This document shows positions 32,720 to 33,016 of a DNA stretch of 33,016 bases, one piece after another. The notes beneath the pieces were generated by a model. The model was not told the DNA's origin, made no database searches, and saw nothing but the letters and a program-made list of their open reading frames with translations. A program made the position numbers and the translations under genes. Every line of letters starts with the position of its first letter. The first letter of the stretch is position 1. Source of the stretch: Deltaproteobacteria bacterium (GTDB lineage Bacteria; Desulfobacterota; Desulfomonilia; Desulfomonilales; Desulfomonilaceae); assembly GCA_016875095.1 (NCBI GenBank), contig VGSG01000048.1:1-33016 (forward strand), in the 5' to 3' direction.

Positions 32720-33016
32720 CGGTTCACCCCCACGTGCGTGGGGACAATATGCCCAAAATTTAAAACATTCAGATAGCGTTCGGTTCACCCCCACGTGCGT
32801 GGGGACAATGAAACTTTGGTGTGATAGCGTAGTCGAGCCTCCGGTTCACCCCCACGTGCGTGGGGACAATTGCTCTTTGGTCAGCCGCTTCTTCGTGATC
32901 GGCGGTTCACCCCCACGTGCGTGGGGACAATTTTTGCGCAGACATCAACATTGGGATTAGACTCGGTTCACCCCCACGTGCGTGGGGACAATTCATCACA
33001 CCCGTGGGCGAGCCGG
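32720..33016 (-). CRISPR. Type I-E CRISPR array, leader-distal end (continues beyond window)
   Basis: Five identical 29-bp repeats start at 32720, 32781, 32842, 32903 and 32964 with an exact 61-bp period and 32-bp spacers; a fifth spacer is cut by the window edge at 24 bp. On the plus strand the repeat begins CGGTTCACCCCCACG and ends GTGGGGACAAT. Its complement ends GTGAACCG, the 5' handle of type I-E crRNAs, so transcription should run leftward from a leader beyond the right edge. Repeat type is judged from similarity to I-E consensus repeats. No cas gene is in the window. Confidence 0.95.

Noticed and set aside
32601-32960. 119-codon frame across the CRISPR array
   Set aside because: Its peptide repeats (SPPRAWGQ, PTCVG) are the well-known translation artefact of I-E repeats.

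Overview
The window looks like a chromosomal segment from an anaerobic member of the Desulfobacterota (former Deltaproteobacteria), perhaps near Desulfomonile or the Syntrophobacterales. This is inferred from gene content: a probable 6-hydroxycyclohex-1-ene-1-carbonyl-CoA dehydrogenase (anaerobic benzoyl-CoA degradation), a four-subunit 2-oxoacid:ferredoxin oxidoreductase operon followed by an ACT-domain protein, an NtrY-type histidine kinase, a type I-E CRISPR array and many intergenic inverted repeats. No taxonomic marker gene is present, so the assignment is tentative.

Left edge (1-766): a decayed stretch in which part of a D-2-hydroxyacid dehydrogenase is fused in frame to part of a metallo-beta-lactamase-fold protein, followed by hairpin-forming sequence.

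Region 767-10587: a complete integrative element of about 9.8 kb in the 3' end of a tRNA-Gln(CTG) gene, bounded by 50-bp direct repeats with 2 mismatches. Nearly all its genes read leftward. It carries a tyrosine integrase, a two-part primase-helicase, two small helix-turn-helix proteins of the AlpA/excisionase type, an unknown protein with an HTH-like N terminus, an ERCC4-family nuclease, a small basic protein, a serine recombinase, a membrane ankyrin-repeat protein, a third HTH protein and a zinc-finger protein. Between integrase and primase lies a cluster of ATGGACA/TGTCCAT iterons next to an AT-rich tract, very likely a replication origin. Integrase, AlpA-like regulator, primase-helicase and iteron origin are the core of P4-like satellites and PICIs, but no capsid, packaging or relaxase gene is visible. 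This element is the best candidate in the window for an undescribed system.

Region 10562-20651: mostly housekeeping genes. They are tRNA-Gln, a threonylcarbamoyl-AMP synthase (TsaC/Sua5), an NtrY-like kinase, peptidyl-tRNA hydrolase, a SAM methyltransferase, the benzoyl-CoA pathway dehydrogenase, a class IV aminotransferase and SecA. A perfect 29-bp foldback sits between tsaC and ntrY.

Region 20652-28470: a long gap with a probable glycosyltransferase relic, a VOC-family protein, a coiled-coil lipoprotein, a class I aminotransferase, a secreted TPR protein, then the korDABC-ACT operon for oxidative decarboxylation of 2-oxoacids with ferredoxin as acceptor. The aminotransferase beside it suggests amino-acid catabolism (inference).

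Region 28471-33016: a repeat-rich area with a cytochrome c peroxidase C-terminal relic, a small thioredoxin-like protein, a tiny helical protein, a sigma-54-activator-like protein that has lost its ATPase motifs, a small cysteine-containing protein, and the leader-distal end of a type I-E CRISPR array that runs off the window. No cas genes are in the window.
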